A stretch of DNA of 54,263 nucleotides from Pseudomonadota bacterium. Its GTDB lineage: Bacteria; Desulfobacterota; Desulfobulbia; Desulfobulbales; JAHJIY01. Shown in pieces: positions 14,882 through 23,882 of the stretch. Where the stretch lies: assembly GCA_018823175.1 (NCBI GenBank), contig JAHJIY010000017.1, forward strand, positions 1-54,263, written 5' to 3'. The position numbers were made by a program, and so were the translations under genes. The notes beneath the pieces were generated by a model. It saw nothing but the letters and a program-made list of their open reading frames with translations. It was not told the origin of the DNA and ran no database searches. Within the stretch, counting starts at the first letter, position 1. Every line of letters begins with the position of its first letter.

Positions 14882-15712
14882 ATGGGAAAAAATGATCTTG
14901 AGACCATCGAATTTGATCTGCTGCTAGAAGCGATAGTCAGGCGATATGGTTACGATTTCCGCAACTATGCCAGGGCCTCGATTGAGCGCCGGGTTAGGCA
15001 GGCCATGGCCAAGCTGCACCTGGAGCGGATTAGTGAATTGACTACCCATCTGCTCCATGACCCGCAATTTTTTCAGGACCTGGTCGCTAATTTCTCGATC
15101 ACCGTGACCGAGATGTTTCGCGACCCCCAGGTCTATCTAGCTTTACGGGAAAAGGTAATCCCCTATCTTGCCACCTACCCTTTTATCAAGATCTGGCACG
15201 CCGGATGTGCTACCGGCGAGGAGGTCTACTCCCTGGCCATCCTGCTCATGGAAGAAGGGCTTCTGGAAAGAACCACAATCTACGCCACCGATTTTAACGA
15301 AGCGGCCCTGGAAACTGCCAGGGCAGGAATTTATCCCATTGAAAAAATCAAGGAATATAACGAAAACTACCTGAGGGCGAAGGGTAAATGCTCATTTTCC
15401 TCCTATTACCATGCCCAATACGATTCGGTGATCATGAACAAAGGCCTGAAAAAAGCCCTGACCATCGCGCGACATAACCTGGTTACCGACCAGGTCTTCG
15501 GAGAGATGCACCTGATCATGTGCCGCAATGTCTTGATTTATTTCAATCGTGAACTACAGGAACGGGTGTTCACCCTTTTTGACGAAAGCCTGGGGCACGG
15601 CGGTTTTCTCTGTTTAGGCACTAAGGAAACCATTCGTTTCTATCCGATGGCGGAAAACTTTACCGAATTTGACCCGCAAAACAAGATTTATCGGAAACGG
15701 AGCAAATCGTGA
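14882..15712 (+). CDS. cheR: CheR-type protein-glutamate methyltransferase
   Basis: 276 aa, full-length for CheR. The N-terminal helical domain (RASIERRVRQAMAKLHL) recognises the receptor. The SAM-binding domain has WHAGCATGEEVYSLA (motif I), IYATDFNEAALETARAGIY and MCRNVLIYFNRELQ, all diagnostic of the family. It transfers methyl groups from S-adenosylmethionine to glutamates of chemoreceptor-like coiled coils. Its stop overlaps the cheB start (GTGA), so the two are translationally coupled. No classical MCP, CheA or CheW is in the window, so the target may be the adjoining hybrid kinase or receptors encoded elsewhere. Confidence 0.93.
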   Translation: MGKNDLETIEFDLLLEAIVRRYGYDFRNYARASIERRVRQAMAKLHLERISELTTHLLHDPQFFQDLVANFSITVTEMFRDPQVYLALREKVIPYLATYPFIKIWHAGCATGEEVYSLAILLMEEGLLERTTIYATDFNEAALETARAGIYPIEKIKEYNENYLRAKGKCSFSSYYHAQYDSVIMNKGLKKALTIARHNLVTDQVFGEMHLIMCRNVLIYFNRELQERVFTLFDESLGHGGFLCLGTKETIRFYPMAENFTEFDPQNKIYRKRSKS

Positions 15713-16305
15713 TTCGAGCGGAGTATGAGGCTATGGTGATCGGGGTATCGGCCGGCGGCATGACCGCACTTGGTACGATTCTGCCACAACTTCCGGCTGA
15801 TTTTTCCCCGGCGGTAATTGTTGCCCTGCATTTGCACCCCAGAAGCGATCTTTTTCATGTGGATCATTTTGCCAAGCTCTGCGCCCTGCCCGTTTATGAG
15901 GCAGAAGAGAAGGAAGAAGTGCGCCCCGGAGCGATCTACTTTGCCGCACCCAATTACCACCTGCTCATCGAACAGGACAAAACCTTTTCCCTTTCCGTGG
16001 ACCAGCGGGTAAGATATGCCAGGCCATCGATCGATGTACTTTTCGAAACCGCGGCAAGGGCCTATGGCTGCAAACTGATCGGGGTCATTCTAACCGGGGC
16101 CAACAATGACGGGGCGTCCGGACTTGCCATGATCAAAAAGGCCGGCGGTCTGACGATTGTCCAGAACCCGGAAACGGCTGAGGTCGCTTCCATGCCAAAG
16201 GCCGCCATTGCAGCCTGTGCGGTTGATTTCATCCTTGACCTCCCGGACATTGTCAAACTGCTCTGCGCTGGTCTTGGCCACAAAACCTCATTGCCGGGAG
16301 TATAA
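15709..16305 (+). CDS. cheB: Stand-alone CheB methylesterase domain protein
   Basis: 198 aa, the catalytic domain only; the usual N-terminal receiver of CheB is absent. The catalytic triad is visible: Ser14 in GVSAGG, His41 in ALHLHPRSD, and Asp134 in ILTGANNDGASG. The family end LIVQ-like TIVQNPETAEVASMPKAA is present. It removes methyl groups (or amidates) from receptor glutamates. The start is GTG at 15709, overlapping the cheR stop. With no receiver of its own, its activity must be constitutive or governed in trans, for example by the REC-containing proteins on either side. Confidence 0.9.
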   Translation: MIRAEYEAMVIGVSAGGMTALGTILPQLPADFSPAVIVALHLHPRSDLFHVDHFAKLCALPVYEAEEKEEVRPGAIYFAAPNYHLLIEQDKTFSLSVDQRVRYARPSIDVLFETAARAYGCKLIGVILTGANNDGASGLAMIKKAGGLTIVQNPETAEVASMPKAAIAACAVDFILDLPDIVKLLCAGLGHKTSLPGV

Positions 16306-16315
16306 CTTGTCAAAC

Positions 16316-17470
16316 ATGAGCCAACACAACAAAGCAAAGATCCTTATTGTGGATGACCATCCGGAGAATCTTCATGCCTTGCGGGAGGTCATCTCTCCGC
16401 TGAAGGCCGAGATTATCAGCGCCCTGTCCGGCCAGGAGGCGCTGGCCCTGATGGTGCAGCACGAATTTGCCGCGGTGCTCCTGGATGTTCAGATGCCGGA
16501 AATGGACGGGTTTGAGACCGCAACCCTGATGCAGAACAATAAAAGCACCCGCGGGGTGCCGATCATCTTCGTAACCGCGATCAACAAGGAACAGAAGCAC
16601 ATATTCAAGGGCTACCAGACCGGGGCGGTGGACTACATCTTTAAACCGTTTGACCCGGACATCCTGCTCTGCAAATTACAGGTCTTTATCAATCTCTACA
16701 ACATACGGGTTGACTACAGTCGCCTGCAGGAAGAGCTGATGAAAGCCAGAAACCTCGAATCTCTCGGACTGGTGGCCGGCGGCATTGCCCACGACTTCAA
16801 CAACCTGCTCTTCGTGATCATGGGCAGTGTCGATATGGCGCAAGAGGAGTTTAGCCGTTTCGGTTATTCCTCAAAGTTACTTGATGAGGCGATGAACGCC
16901 TGTAAAAAGGCCAGTGATCTCACAAACAAATTGATAGTTTTTTCCAAGGGCGGTCATCTGGAGAAGGTATCGGTCTCCCTGCCGGAAATAATTGAATCCA
17001 TCGGCCGGGAACTATACAACGGTTCCGGGATCGAATTCACCCTGAAAAGCGCCTCGGATCTATGGCCGGTCAAAGGAGACCGTTTCCAGTTAGAGCAGGT
17101 TTTTGCCAACATTCTCAAGAATGGCAAGGAAGCCCTCGGTTCCCGGGGCAAAATGGTGGTCAGAATAGAGAACTACACTAATGAGGCCGACTCGGCCCTG
17201 ACCTTGGCAAAAGGGCCCTACCTCAAAATTACCTTTACGGATGATGGCCCCGGGATCGCGCCAGATATTTTCCACAAGATCTTTGATCCCTATTTTTCGA
17301 CCAAGGATATGAGCGCCAATAAGGGGCTGGGGCTAGGGCTGGCCCTCTGCCATTCGATTGTCGCCAGACATGACGGACTGCTCACCGTGGACTCAGTATC
17401 TGGTGCGGGAGCGAGTTTTACCATCTACCTTCTGGCGGAGCAGACCGCTGCCGACCGGGCAAACAATTGA
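16316..17470 (+). CDS. Receiver-histidine kinase (REC-HisKA-HATPase)
   Basis: 384 aa. Receiver at 7-125 with DD pair IVDDHPEN and phosphoacceptor Asp57 in LLDVQMPEMDG. After a short linker the dimerisation helix carries His159 in GGIAHDFNNLL, the motif used by NtrB/hybrid-type kinases. The ATPase has FANILKNGKEAL, TDDGPGIAP, FDPYFSTK and GLGLGLALCHS. The ATG at 16316 is used, but TTG at 16307 has a better-placed GGGAG (16296-16300) and would add three residues. Earlier in-frame starts would lie inside cheB. The N-terminal REC suggests it is itself a phosphorelay target of the hybrid kinase upstream, closing a four-gene module. Confidence 0.88.
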   Translation: MSQHNKAKILIVDDHPENLHALREVISPLKAEIISALSGQEALALMVQHEFAAVLLDVQMPEMDGFETATLMQNNKSTRGVPIIFVTAINKEQKHIFKGYQTGAVDYIFKPFDPDILLCKLQVFINLYNIRVDYSRLQEELMKARNLESLGLVAGGIAHDFNNLLFVIMGSVDMAQEEFSRFGYSSKLLDEAMNACKKASDLTNKLIVFSKGGHLEKVSVSLPEIIESIGRELYNGSGIEFTLKSASDLWPVKGDRFQLEQVFANILKNGKEALGSRGKMVVRIENYTNEADSALTLAKGPYLKITFTDDGPGIAPDIFHKIFDPYFSTKDMSANKGLGLGLALCHSIVARHDGLLTVDSVSGAGASFTIYLLAEQTAADRANN

Positions 17471-17603
17471 CTTAATTACGGGATTAATCCTGCCGGACAC
17501 TGACCAAGGGAGCCGAGGACGACATTTTGCCGACAAACAACCCCGTTCTTAACAGGACTATACTGATCATGACATCGGCGGCAGAAGCGGGGATGGCGAC
17601 AAA

Positions 17604-18104
17604 TTACTTGATCATACCCAATATTTTACTGACCCTGACCGCTTTCTCCTGATCAAGTTTCGGAACTATCTTGGCAACAATATCAGTCTTCATCGCCCTG
17701 AGGACCTCGGAGACCTCATCATCTTCCATCAGGTTGAGGAGCGGCGCCAACTTTGAGGCGCTCATGGCGCTGTAAACCTTGATCAGATCACTAAAACGCT
17801 TGTCCTTTATTTTCTTAAGCTCGTCGAGCTTGTTTTGCAGATCTTCCTGCAGACTGATCAGGACCACCAGTTTATCGTCAACTTCCTTACTAACCAGGGC
17901 CAGATCCTGTTCCTTTTTATCCAAAGCCTGTTCTCGGGCTTTCAAGCTGTCTTCTCTCTCTTTAAACTGGAGCATCAACCTGGCCTCCTGAGAAGAAACC
18001 TTTACCGGCTCTTTTCTGGCGGCAATCACCGGCCCGACCCAATATCCCTGCATAATCACAACACCGAAAAGCACCAATATCGACTGCCGCAGATAAATGT
18101 TCAT
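17604..18104 (-). CDS. MotE-like flagellar protein (MgtE N-terminal-like helical domain)
   Basis: 166 aa. An N-terminal signal or anchor helix (QSILVLFGVVIMQGYWVGPVIAA), then a charged coiled coil (about 40-110; DSLKAREQALDKKEQDLAL), then a C-terminal MgtE-N-like domain (LAPLLNLMEDDEVSEVLRAMK, VPKLDQEKAVRVSKIL). This arrangement matches the MotE/FliJ-downstream family, which works as a periplasmic chaperone of MotB in Campylobacter and is common next to fliJ. It is the last gene of the flagellar run, 21 bp beyond fliJ. It converges with the REC-kinase gene. Confidence 0.75.
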   Translation of the reverse strand: MNIYLRQSILVLFGVVIMQGYWVGPVIAARKEPVKVSSQEARLMLQFKEREDSLKAREQALDKKEQDLALVSKEVDDKLVVLISLQEDLQNKLDELKKIKDKRFSDLIKVYSAMSASKLAPLLNLMEDDEVSEVLRAMKTDIVAKIVPKLDQEKAVRVSKILGMIK

Positions 18105-18125
18105 TATCTCTTCACCATCGTTTGC

Positions 18126-18575
18126 TCAGCCTGAAATAATATCCCGCCCAAAGCGCAGGACCGCCATTTCATCGGCCTCTTTTTGCTCCTGCCGCAACTC
18201 TTCCTGCAGGTAGATTTTATAATCTCTTTCCCTGGTCTTCTCAATTATCTTCCGGTCCTTGACCCTGACCAGCAACTCGGCTCTCGACTTTTCAAACACC
18301 TGGCGCTGCGACTCTACAACCACAACCTGGGTCAGAATCTCGCCTTCCTTGTTATTGACCGACTCGATATAAAAAGCAAAAAGAGAGGCCGCCATTTTCT
18401 GCCGCTTGCGCTCCTCAAACTCCTCAATCAGCCGAACCCGATCCGCCCTCAACCGCTCCAGTCGCTCAATATGGTTATGCAACAACCATTGCTCCTTGGC
18501 CATTCTCTGCTGGGCCAGTTCAACAAGGTTGCGCCGGTAGCTCAGTAATGTCTCAAATTTAAACTTGTAACCCAT
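18126..18575 (-). CDS. fliJ: Flagellar export protein FliJ
   Basis: 149 aa, almost entirely alpha-helical and highly charged, beginning YKFKFETLLSYRRNLVELAQQRMAKEQ, which is the standard FliJ opening. It is the general chaperone/coupler of the flagellar type III secretion ATPase, forming the central stalk through the FliI hexamer. The length is close to the usual 147. It sits 27 bp downstream of fliI in the canonical order. The call rests on the N-terminal pattern plus synteny, because FliJ sequences diverge widely. Confidence 0.88.
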   Translation of the reverse strand: MGYKFKFETLLSYRRNLVELAQQRMAKEQWLLHNHIERLERLRADRVRLIEEFEERKRQKMAASLFAFYIESVNNKEGEILTQVVVVESQRQVFEKSRAELLVRVKDRKIIEKTRERDYKIYLQEELRQEQKEADEMAVLRFGRDIISG

Positions 18576-18602
18576 CGCATCATCCTGAAAATGACGATCC
18601 TA

Positions 18603-19919
18603 TTACCCGCCGGGCGGAAACATCTCCAGCAAAGAGGCGGCACTGTTTTTCAGCGGAACCTTCTCGTTGACCGTCTGTCGCAAATAGCCATTCATCCGGT
18701 CAATCATCCTGATCGAATAATCAATCTTGGGATTACTACCCTCGGCATATGCGCCGATATTAATCAGGTCTTCCGATTTCCGGTAAATTGCGAGAGTTTC
18801 CAGAAATTTCTGGGCGCTCTTCATATGCTTGTCGGCAACAACATCGGTCATGCAACGACTGATGCTGCCGAGAATCTCAATGGAGGGATAATGTCCCTGA
18901 CTGGCCAGATCGCGGCTGAGGATAATATGACCGTCAACGATGGACCGCACCGCATCGGCAATCGGTTCATTCATGTCGTCGCCCTCAACCAGCACTGTGT
19001 ATATGCCGGTGATGCTCCCTTTGCCCTTGCAGGCCCCGGCCCGTTCCAGCAATTTAGGCAATTGCGAAAAGACCGATGGCGTATATCCTCGGGAGGTAGG
19101 AGGTTCGCCAATCGCCAGACCTACTTCCCGACTCGACATCGCAAAACGGGTGACCGAGTCCATCATCATGATCACATCCCGACCCCGATCGCGGAAAAAC
19201 TCGGAAATCGCCATGGCCATATAGGCTCCGCGCATCCGGACCAAGGGCGGCTGGTCGGAGGTGACAACCACCACCACCGAACGGGCCAGCCCTACCTTCC
19301 CCAGATCCTTCTCGATAAAATCCTTTAACTCCCGTCCCCGTTCTCCAATCAGGGCGATGACGCTGACATCCGCCGCCGTATGCCGGGCAATCATGCCCAT
19401 CAATGTACTTTTTCCAACCCCGGATCCGGCCAGGATGCCAATCCTTTGGCCTTTCCCCAGAGTCAACAGACCGTTAATCGCCCGCACCCCCACATCAACC
19501 GGCGTTAAAATACGGTCCCGTTCCATGGGATTAAGCGGCTCGGCATAGAGGGGATAGGACAGCTCAGTTTCCAGAGGCCCTTTACCGTCCATCGGATTGC
19601 CCAGCCCGTCAATAACCCTGCCAAGCAGGGCCTCAGATACCGGCACCGATGCCTGATTGCCGACCATCCTGATCCCGCTGCCCGGTTCGATCCCCCGCAT
19701 TTCGCCAAGCGGCATCAACATCACCCGGCCTTCCTTGAAGCCGACCACTTCAGCCAGGACGGTACTCTCACCCCGATTAAGATCAACCTCACACATACTG
19801 CCGACCGGCAGGCCCGGTCCCTGGCTCTCGATGACCATGCCGATCACCTGATTGACCCGGCCCCGGACCGAAATCAGCGGGGTTTGTGCGGTAATCTTTA
19901 GACAATCGGATAGATTCAT
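18603..19919 (-). CDS. fliI: Flagellum-specific ATP synthase FliI
   Basis: 438 aa, the usual length. It is related to F1-beta: Walker A GILAGSGVGKST (161-172), catalytic Glu in ALIGERGRELKDF, Walker B VIMMMDSVTRF, and the FliI/YscN-specific block GEPPTSRGYTPSVFSQLPKLLERAG. It energises export of flagellar axial proteins by the type III apparatus at the inner membrane, with FliH and FliJ. No good Shine-Dalgarno precedes the ATG. The gap to fliH is unusually long for this operon (170 bp) and holds a 9-bp hairpin. Confidence 0.96.
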   Translation of the reverse strand: MNLSDCLKITAQTPLISVRGRVNQVIGMVIESQGPGLPVGSMCEVDLNRGESTVLAEVVGFKEGRVMLMPLGEMRGIEPGSGIRMVGNQASVPVSEALLGRVIDGLGNPMDGKGPLETELSYPLYAEPLNPMERDRILTPVDVGVRAINGLLTLGKGQRIGILAGSGVGKSTLMGMIARHTAADVSVIALIGERGRELKDFIEKDLGKVGLARSVVVVVTSDQPPLVRMRGAYMAMAISEFFRDRGRDVIMMMDSVTRFAMSSREVGLAIGEPPTSRGYTPSVFSQLPKLLERAGACKGKGSITGIYTVLVEGDDMNEPIADAVRSIVDGHIILSRDLASQGHYPSIEILGSISRCMTDVVADKHMKSAQKFLETLAIYRKSEDLINIGAYAEGSNPKIDYSIRMIDRMNGYLRQTVNEKVPLKNSAASLLEMFPPGG

Positions 19920-20003
19920 AATGGATTATGGATAAAGGAAGCAATTTTTGTCGGCCTCACCCCGATCATACTTCCGGCGGAGACGAGAACAACGAAGCTT
20001 GAA

Positions 20004-20036
20004 AGTGAAGAGTGACCAGGAAAAAACCTCTTCACT
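20004..20036 (-). repeat. Hairpin between fliH and fliI
   Basis: AGTGAAGAG (20004-20012) and CTCTTCACT (20028-20036) form a perfect 9-bp stem. It stands in the only long gap of an otherwise packed operon. It could partially terminate or stabilise the upstream mRNA and so lower fliI-fliJ relative to fliF-fliH. Confidence 0.5.
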
Positions 20037-20089
20037 ATTTACGAGTTATTTGTAACTTTTAAATAAATTCTGTACTGAGATCAATTAAC

Positions 20090-20851
20090 TTAACCGGATC
20101 GGTCTTCAGCCAGCGAGACCATGAAGGACCGTTCTACCGCATCATAAAGCAGAGTGCTGCGGTGTTCCAGAGTGACATCAACCTCGCCATAACCGGTCGC
20201 TAAAAGACAGCCGCCCTCCGAGATGCCGGGATCCTCAACCAGCTGAATCCGGTTTCGCCCCTCAAGCAACGACTGACTGTCCAGGCCAGCCTCTTTAAAC
20301 CGGTTAAAATCTTCGGGATTGAGACTTACCTTGACCGTGGTGTTTTCGACCACAAATTCCATGGCCTTTGCCAGACATGCCTTGATCACCCTGGGATTGA
20401 CCGAGACTTCATGATTGACCAGTCGGTCCACCATGGCCTTGACCAACTCAAAGAGCTCGGCGTCAAACTGCCGGTCTATCTTTTGGCATTTCTCTTCAAT
20501 CGACTGCAAAACCCCTTTCAGCCGGCGGTTCAAATCATTATATTCTTCAAGTCCTTTTGATTTCCCTTCCTTTTGCCCGTTGGCAAGACCTTCCTGATAG
20601 GCCTGTTTTTTTATTTTCTCTGCCTCCGCCCGGGCCTGCCGGAGAAACTCAGCGGCCTTTGCTTCCGCCTCAGCCATCTCCGTTTTCAGCATTTTCTGCG
20701 GATCAAAGGTTGCATCAACCCCGTCATCATCATTCTTCCGCCAGAGAGAATCAAAGGGCATAAACTCCTTATTGCTCGGCGGGGCCGAAGAATCCCCATT
20801 ATGATCAGGCAATGAATCGCGCTGCACCTTAATGACCTTAGACAAATTCAT
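20090..20851 (-). CDS. fliH: Flagellar assembly protein FliH
   Basis: 253 aa from ATG 20851, overlapping the fliG stop by 14 bp. A longer open frame reaches 20995 but would lie inside fliG. The middle is an alanine/glutamate-rich coil typical of FliH (EAEAKAAEFLRQARAEAEKIKKQAYQ) with glycine-spaced helices (EGLANGQKEGKSKG). The C-terminal domain has DRLVNHEVSVNPRVIKACLAKAM and VKVSLNPEDF, as in the FliH/V-ATPase E family. It is the regulatory stator of FliI. Start choice and synteny both support the call. Confidence 0.9.
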   Translation of the reverse strand: MNLSKVIKVQRDSLPDHNGDSSAPPSNKEFMPFDSLWRKNDDDGVDATFDPQKMLKTEMAEAEAKAAEFLRQARAEAEKIKKQAYQEGLANGQKEGKSKGLEEYNDLNRRLKGVLQSIEEKCQKIDRQFDAELFELVKAMVDRLVNHEVSVNPRVIKACLAKAMEFVVENTTVKVSLNPEDFNRFKEAGLDSQSLLEGRNRIQLVEDPGISEGGCLLATGYGEVDVTLEHRSTLLYDAVERSFMVSLAEDRSG

Positions 20852-21866
20852 CCTCGCCGCCGCCACCCTGCATAAGCTGGATCTTCCCTTCCTGTTCCAG
20901 ACGTTTTGCGATCTTGATGATTGATTGCTGGGCCGCCTCAACATCCTTGACCCGCACCGGTCCCATGACCTCCATATCCTCCTTGAGCATCTCAACCGCC
21001 CGCGAGGACATATTATGGAAAATTTTCTCCTTCAAATCGTCGGAGGCCGTGCGCAGAGAGATTTTCAGGTCGTCGGTACTGACCTCTTTGAGAATCGCCA
21101 TGATCCCACGATCATCAACCTCGACCAGATCTTCATAAACGAACATCAACTTTCTGATCTCATCGGCCAGACTCTCGCGTTGCTCCTCCACCCCTTCAAG
21201 GACCGCGGCCTCAAGGGCCCGATCGGCATTGTTCAACACCTCGGCCACCGCTTCCACCCCGCCAAGTCTCTGACCTTCCATCCCTTCAACCGATAAAAGC
21301 TCCTCCTGAAGCACCCGGTCGATATCAACCAGAATCTCAGGACTTACCTTATCCAGCTCCGCCATCCGCATCACCACCTCAACCTGGGTATCTTCCTTCA
21401 GCTCGGCCAGAATCTCCGCCGCCTGGACCTGATCAAGAACGGCGAGAACCAGGGCGATGGTCTGGGGATGCTCGTTGCGCAAAAAGTTAACCAATATTTT
21501 CGGTTCAAGTTTCCGGGCTTTTTGAAAAAGGGTCAACTTCCAGTCGGAACGGATTTCATCGAGGATTTCGTTGGCGCTGTCGGCGGTAAGGGCCCGGCGC
21601 AGCGCCCCCTCCAGCATATCGTCGCCGGAAAGGAAAATATCGTGATCCCCGGAATCCGTCTTGAATTCACTGAGCAAGGCGGCAATATCTTCCTTGTCGA
21701 CATGGTCGACCTTGGCCATGTGCCGCCCAACGTTCTTGATCTCTTCCGGGTCCAACCGCTTGAAGACCTCGGAACAGAAGTCCTCACCAACGGTCAGCAT
21801 AAAAATAGCCGCTTTCTCAGGCCCGGTTAAATTTTCGGCTGAACCTTCTTTTCTGCCCCGTGCCAT
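20838..21866 (-). CDS. fliG: Flagellar motor switch protein FliG
   Basis: 342 aa. The three FliG armadillo-like domains can be followed: N-terminal LTGPEKAAIFMLTVGEDFCSEVFKRLDPEEI; middle NFLRNEHPQTIALVLAVLDQ with the EHPQ motif; and C-terminal IRKLMFVYEDLVEVDDRGIMAILKEV with the charged torque helix (DDLKEKIFHNMSSRAVEMLKEDME). It couples the stator (MotAB, encoded at 45-46.6 kb) to the MS ring (FliF) and C ring. It starts 3 bp after fliF ends, so translation is coupled. Confidence 0.97.
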   Translation of the reverse strand: MARGRKEGSAENLTGPEKAAIFMLTVGEDFCSEVFKRLDPEEIKNVGRHMAKVDHVDKEDIAALLSEFKTDSGDHDIFLSGDDMLEGALRRALTADSANEILDEIRSDWKLTLFQKARKLEPKILVNFLRNEHPQTIALVLAVLDQVQAAEILAELKEDTQVEVVMRMAELDKVSPEILVDIDRVLQEELLSVEGMEGQRLGGVEAVAEVLNNADRALEAAVLEGVEEQRESLADEIRKLMFVYEDLVEVDDRGIMAILKEVSTDDLKISLRTASDDLKEKIFHNMSSRAVEMLKEDMEVMGPVRVKDVEAAQQSIIKIAKRLEQEGKIQLMQGGGGEDEFV

Positions 21867-21869
21867 ATA

Positions 21870-23477
21870 TTATCCACCTGCCCTCAACCAGCGTCTTACC
21901 AGATCGGCCGCCCGATCCGGATCACTCTGGGCCAGCTTGAAAATCCTTTCCTTATCGGTCATCCCCTTGGGACTCAAATACAACTCTTCCTCAGTGAGCA
22001 TCTCTTCCTCCCCGCCCACCGTCACTCCGGCAAACCTGGTGCCGGCAACTCTGCGGACCGGAGCACTAGGCGCGGAGGCCAACATCTTGAAGAAAGGCTT
22101 GATCACCAGAAAAAACACAATCAAGCCGATGAACAGATAAAACACCGGTCGCGCAAATGGCCGCAAAATATCACGCCATTCGGCCAAAGGATCAGGCTTG
22201 ACTTCCGGTTCTTCGGTAAGGGCAAAAGCCATGTTGGCAACCTCAACTCGATCGCCCCTCTCCTCATCATAGCCTATGGCATTTTTCACCAGTTTGTCAA
22301 ACCACTGCATATCTTCAGGAGTGCGCGGTAAATAGGCCATGGTCTCCTTGCCATCTTCCATTTTTTTCTCATAGGTGCCATCCACCATAACCGCCACCGA
22401 CAACCTTTTAATCACGCCGTAGGCCTCCTGGACATGGGTGGTTTTATGGCTGACCTCATAGTTGCGGGTAATATTATTGCGTTTGAAAGTTCCATCAGTG
22501 CCGCCCTCGGTCGACGACCCGGCAAAACTTGCCAGTTCACCTTTGGCCCCGGGAATCCCCGCCGGATTGAGCGCATCACTGGAATCGCCCTCCATTGACA
22601 TCTGCTCGCTTCTAACGACCTGCCCTTCAGGGTCAAAACTTTCCTCGGTCGAATTAACCCGGTTGAAATCTAGTTCGGCGGTAACCTGGGCCTTTACTTT
22701 ACTGAGGCCGACGACTTCTTCAAGCATGGCCTCAACCTTGCGGCGCATACTGTTTTCCAGATTAACCTGATATTCAAGCTGGGAAGCAGACATCATACTG
22801 TCCGGGTCCCCACCCTTCCGATAAAGTAAACGGCCGGAGGTATCGACCAGGGTGATATTCTCAGTTGATAAGCCCGGTACGGCGCTGGCCACCAGGTTTA
22901 CGATGCTTTGGATCTGCGATTCCGATAATTTCTGACGACCATCAAGTTTTACGCTGATCGAGGCAGTCGGCGGTTTTTCATCTTCGATAAAGACCGATTC
23001 CTTGGGGGTGGCCAGATGGACCCGAGCCTCACGGACCTGCTTAAACTGTCTGATCGTGCGGGCCAACTCACCCTGCAGGGCCCTTTGGTAATTCAGGCGC
23101 TGGACAAAATCAGTGGTCCCGAAACCGGTTTTGTCAAATATCTCAAAACCAACGCCGCCGCCTCTGGGCAGACCCTCGCCGGCCAGAGACAACCTTGTCT
23201 CATATACCTGTTCGATCGGGACCTCGATTGTCGTGCCGTTGGCGCTCAACTTATAAGGGATCAACAGCTCTTTTAACTTAACGATAACCTCAGAGGCATC
23301 CTCTTCCTCCAGACCTGAATAAAGTACCTTGTATTCCGCCCCCGCCCCGGACATGGAAATAGTCAACATCCCGGCCAGTAATCCCAGGACCAGCAACCCC
23401 CCGACCACCTTCTGCCAGGTTCCCATCGCTGAGAGATTTGCCCCAAATTGGTCCATCATTTCTTTATAAGTCGCCAT
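21870..23477 (-). CDS. fliF: Flagellar M-ring protein FliF
   Basis: 535 aa. TM1 at about 21-43, periplasmic ring-building motifs (YKVLYSGLEEEDASEVIVKLKE; RALQGELARTIRQFKQVREARVHLA; KPPTASISVKL), a serine/glycine-rich linker, TM2 at about 443-463 (FARPVFYLFIGLIVFFLVIKPFF), and a cytoplasmic tail that binds FliG. The length is at the normal size. AAGGAAG precedes the ATG. It forms the MS ring on which the whole basal body is assembled. Confidence 0.97.
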   Translation of the reverse strand: MATYKEMMDQFGANLSAMGTWQKVVGGLLVLGLLAGMLTISMSGAGAEYKVLYSGLEEEDASEVIVKLKELLIPYKLSANGTTIEVPIEQVYETRLSLAGEGLPRGGGVGFEIFDKTGFGTTDFVQRLNYQRALQGELARTIRQFKQVREARVHLATPKESVFIEDEKPPTASISVKLDGRQKLSESQIQSIVNLVASAVPGLSTENITLVDTSGRLLYRKGGDPDSMMSASQLEYQVNLENSMRRKVEAMLEEVVGLSKVKAQVTAELDFNRVNSTEESFDPEGQVVRSEQMSMEGDSSDALNPAGIPGAKGELASFAGSSTEGGTDGTFKRNNITRNYEVSHKTTHVQEAYGVIKRLSVAVMVDGTYEKKMEDGKETMAYLPRTPEDMQWFDKLVKNAIGYDEERGDRVEVANMAFALTEEPEVKPDPLAEWRDILRPFARPVFYLFIGLIVFFLVIKPFFKMLASAPSAPVRRVAGTRFAGVTVGGEEEMLTEEELYLSPKGMTDKERIFKLAQSDPDRAADLVRRWLRAGG

Positions 23478-23569
23478 AAAATCTTCCTTATCAGAGATAA
23501 AATAATCACTGACTTATCCTTTTTCACACCCCGGCAGATAAACCAGGCAATCAGTTGACTCCGCCCCCT

Positions 23570-23866
23570 CTACAATTGCATCCTCATGATTTCCTGATAA
23601 GCGGCAATCGCCTTTGCCTGAAACTTGGTCAACAACCGGAAAGAGACATTGGCCTTTTCCATGGCAATCATGGTTTCATGAATGTTGGCATGCTGTCCGG
23701 AAACAAGACCGGTAGTCGCGGTCTCCGCTTCATTAAGGTTATTATTCACGGCATCAATCGCGCCCCGCAGGGCCTCGCCGAAACCACCGGCTGTTTCCGT
23801 CTTGCCGGTGACACCGTTGACGGCAGATTTACCCGGCGCCGCAATATTGGAAATATTATTAATCAT
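23570..23866 (-). CDS. fliE: Flagellar hook-basal body protein FliE
   Basis: 98 aa. The C-terminal half carries the FliE signature (TMIAMEKANVSFRLLTKFQAKAIAAYQEIMRMQL). The N-terminal region is short and variable, as usual. It links the MS ring to the proximal rod and is an early export substrate. A good AGGAG lies before the ATG. It sits 16 bp after flgC and 92 bp before fliF, in the standard order. Confidence 0.95.
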   Translation of the reverse strand: MINNISNIAAPGKSAVNGVTGKTETAGGFGEALRGAIDAVNNNLNEAETATTGLVSGQHANIHETMIAMEKANVSFRLLTKFQAKAIAAYQEIMRMQL

Positions 23867-23882
23867 CGGTCAGTCTCCTAGC

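Noticed and set aside
16157-16315. N-terminal extension of the REC-kinase back to 16157
   Set aside because: It overlaps the CheB catalytic domain gene in another frame; the receiver domain begins right after 16316.
18591-19328. 245-aa plus-strand frame opposite fliI
   Set aside because: It lies wholly across fliI, whose catalytic motifs are intact; no family features of its own.
20852-20995. N-terminal extension of FliH to 20995
   Set aside because: It lies inside fliG in another frame and encodes Arg/Ser-rich nonsense; the ATG at 20851 fits FliH length.
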